Positions 63,335-64,000 of a DNA stretch of 64,000 nucleotides are shown here, piece by piece. This DNA is from Tabrizicola sp. GTDB taxonomy: Bacteria; Pseudomonadota; Alphaproteobacteria; Rhodobacterales; Rhodobacteraceae. A model generated the notes under the pieces. That model saw nothing but the letters and a program-made list of their open reading frames with translations. It searched no databases and had not been told where the DNA came from. Each line of letters opens with the position of its first letter. Position 1 is the first letter of the stretch. The stretch covers positions 1 through 64,000 of the forward strand of contig NZ_JAUXZE010000046.1 in the NCBI RefSeq assembly GCF_030694085.1, in the 5' to 3' direction. The position numbers and the translations under genes were made by a program.

Positions 63335-64000
63335 TCGGGTGATCGTGGTCGACTGGTCGGCGGCGAACCTGCCCACCAGCCCGACCAACCGGGCCAATGC
63401 GGTCTGGATTGGCTGCCACGATGCCGAGGGCGGGGCCGAATGGCACCACCGCACCCGCGCCGGGGCCGAGGCGCAACTGCGGACCCTGATCGACACCGCC
63501 CGCGCCGAGGGGTTGCGGGTTCTGATCGGCTTCGACTTTGCGATGGGCTACCCGGCAGGCTTCGCAGCCCGCTTGACCGGCGAAGGACGCGCCGAAGCCG
63601 TCTGGCGCTGGCTGGACGCGGCAGTCACCGACATCGACAACCGCAACAACCGGTTCGAGGTCGCGACCCGGATCAACGCCCTCTTCCCCGAGGGTCCCGG
63701 TCCGTTCTGGAGCCATCCGTCAGGGCAAAGCTGGCCCGGCCTCCCGTTCCGACGGACGGGAATCGACTACGCGACCCTTGGCCTGTCCGAGACCCGCGCC
63801 GCCGAGGCCGCCGTCCCGCGTGCGAAAAGCCCCTGGATGCTGTTCAACCCCGGCTCTGTCGGGTCGCAAAGCCTGCTTGGCCTGCCGATGATCCATCGCC
63901 TCTCGCAACTCCCCGGCGTCGCGGTCTGGCCCTTCGCCGCCCCCGACGCGCCGGTTGTGCTGGCCGAGGTCTACCCGTCGCTGCTTGCCGGGCCGGTGGC
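63327..64000 (+). CDS. Conserved protein downstream of mobB (partial, cut by window edge)
   Basis: The frame starts at TTG 63327 (GAGG 6 bases upstream; GTG 63339 is an alternative) and is open to the end of the window, giving at least 224 residues. It begins FDRVIVVDWSAANLP, has FDFAMGYPAGFAARLTG in the middle and SPWMLFNPGSVGSQSLLGLPMIHRL later. Overlap with mobB by 8 bases implies co-translation. Similar proteins follow mobB in some Rhodobacterales and are sometimes annotated as molybdopterin-related, but I cannot name an activity. The VVDWS start recalls an RNase H-like fold. Confidence 0.72.
   Translation, partial: MFDRVIVVDWSAANLPTSPTNRANAVWIGCHDAEGGAEWHHRTRAGAEAQLRTLIDTARAEGLRVLIGFDFAMGYPAGFAARLTGEGRAEAVWRWLDAAVTDIDNRNNRFEVATRINALFPEGPGPFWSHPSGQSWPGLPFRRTGIDYATLGLSETRAAEAAVPRAKSPWMLFNPGSVGSQSLLGLPMIHRLSQLPGVAVWPFAAPDAPVVLAEVYPSLLAGPV

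Noticed and set aside
1..64000. tRNA, rRNA, CRISPR arrays, prophage or insertion-sequence genes
   Set aside because: No cloverleaf-like sequence, spaced direct repeats, integrase or transposase was recognised. The repeats found are palindromic and short. A covariance-model search would be needed to exclude small RNAs.

Overview
The window is GC-rich, densely coding DNA with no recognisable phage, plasmid, CRISPR, rRNA or tRNA genes. Gene content and order point to an alphaproteobacterium of the Rhodobacterales (Rhodobacteraceae/Paracoccaceae). The evidence is a 49-residue aa3-oxidase subunit IV, a DUF2794 gene, trpS, murJ and glnD close together, an IalB-like exported protein, and fatty-acid oxidation genes behind a MerR regulator with a TGACGTTAACGTCA operator. 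The genus cannot be fixed from this sequence alone.

Positions 1-16500 form a carbohydrate island. An IclR-type regulator and the transporter ATPase (minus strand) face a plus-strand operon: sugar-binding protein, two permeases, GH36 alpha-galactosidase, SDR dehydrogenase, DgoK kinase, DgoA aldolase, SMP-30 lactonase and GH42 beta-galactosidase. Most of the last seven genes overlap by 1-4 bases. Together they would import galactosides, hydrolyse them and degrade galactose by the De Ley-Doudoroff route; galactonate dehydratase is the one step not seen here. A GH13 alpha-glucosidase converges on the operon end, followed by two MFS carriers.

Positions 16500-20700 hold asd, a small conserved gene carrying a palindromic repeat, an aldo/keto reductase and a DUF4139 secreted protein. 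Positions 20770-30380 are a fatty-acid oxidation locus (MerR regulator, acyl-CoA dehydrogenase, GST, thiolase, FadJ). Five small genes lie between thiolase and fadJ: NTF2-like, cupin, NTF2-like, double cupin, NTF2-like. This interleaved cupin/NTF2 set is the best candidate here for an undescribed small system.

Positions 30480-45040 are mostly housekeeping: ghrB-like, csaA, proC and a YbjN-like gene; trpS; a rhomboid-fold protein that appears to lack all catalytic residues; murJ and glnD; an LpoA-like lipoprotein divergent from rsmI and yraN; gshB; an SGNH-like secreted protein; a CPBP protease. Positions 45300-49430 encode a LuxR-type response regulator, a FIST-domain (NosP-like) sensor and a hybrid histidine kinase (NahK-like). 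Positions 49480-53740 encode CoxG and a form II CoxS-CoxL-CoxM molybdenum hydroxylase, ended by a clear terminator.

Positions 53790-64000 carry a beta-carbonic anhydrase, a leucyl aminopeptidase, an NlpC/P60 peptidase, DUF2794, an asparaginase, an IalB-like protein, rlmN, the COX IV gene, a lipoprotein, mobA, mobB and a partial gene running off the right edge. Two repeat families are visible: an alternating inverted repeat (positions 1, 17762 and 57425, the second inside a reading frame) and a palindrome built on AGGGTGGGCA (positions 12186 and 30356).
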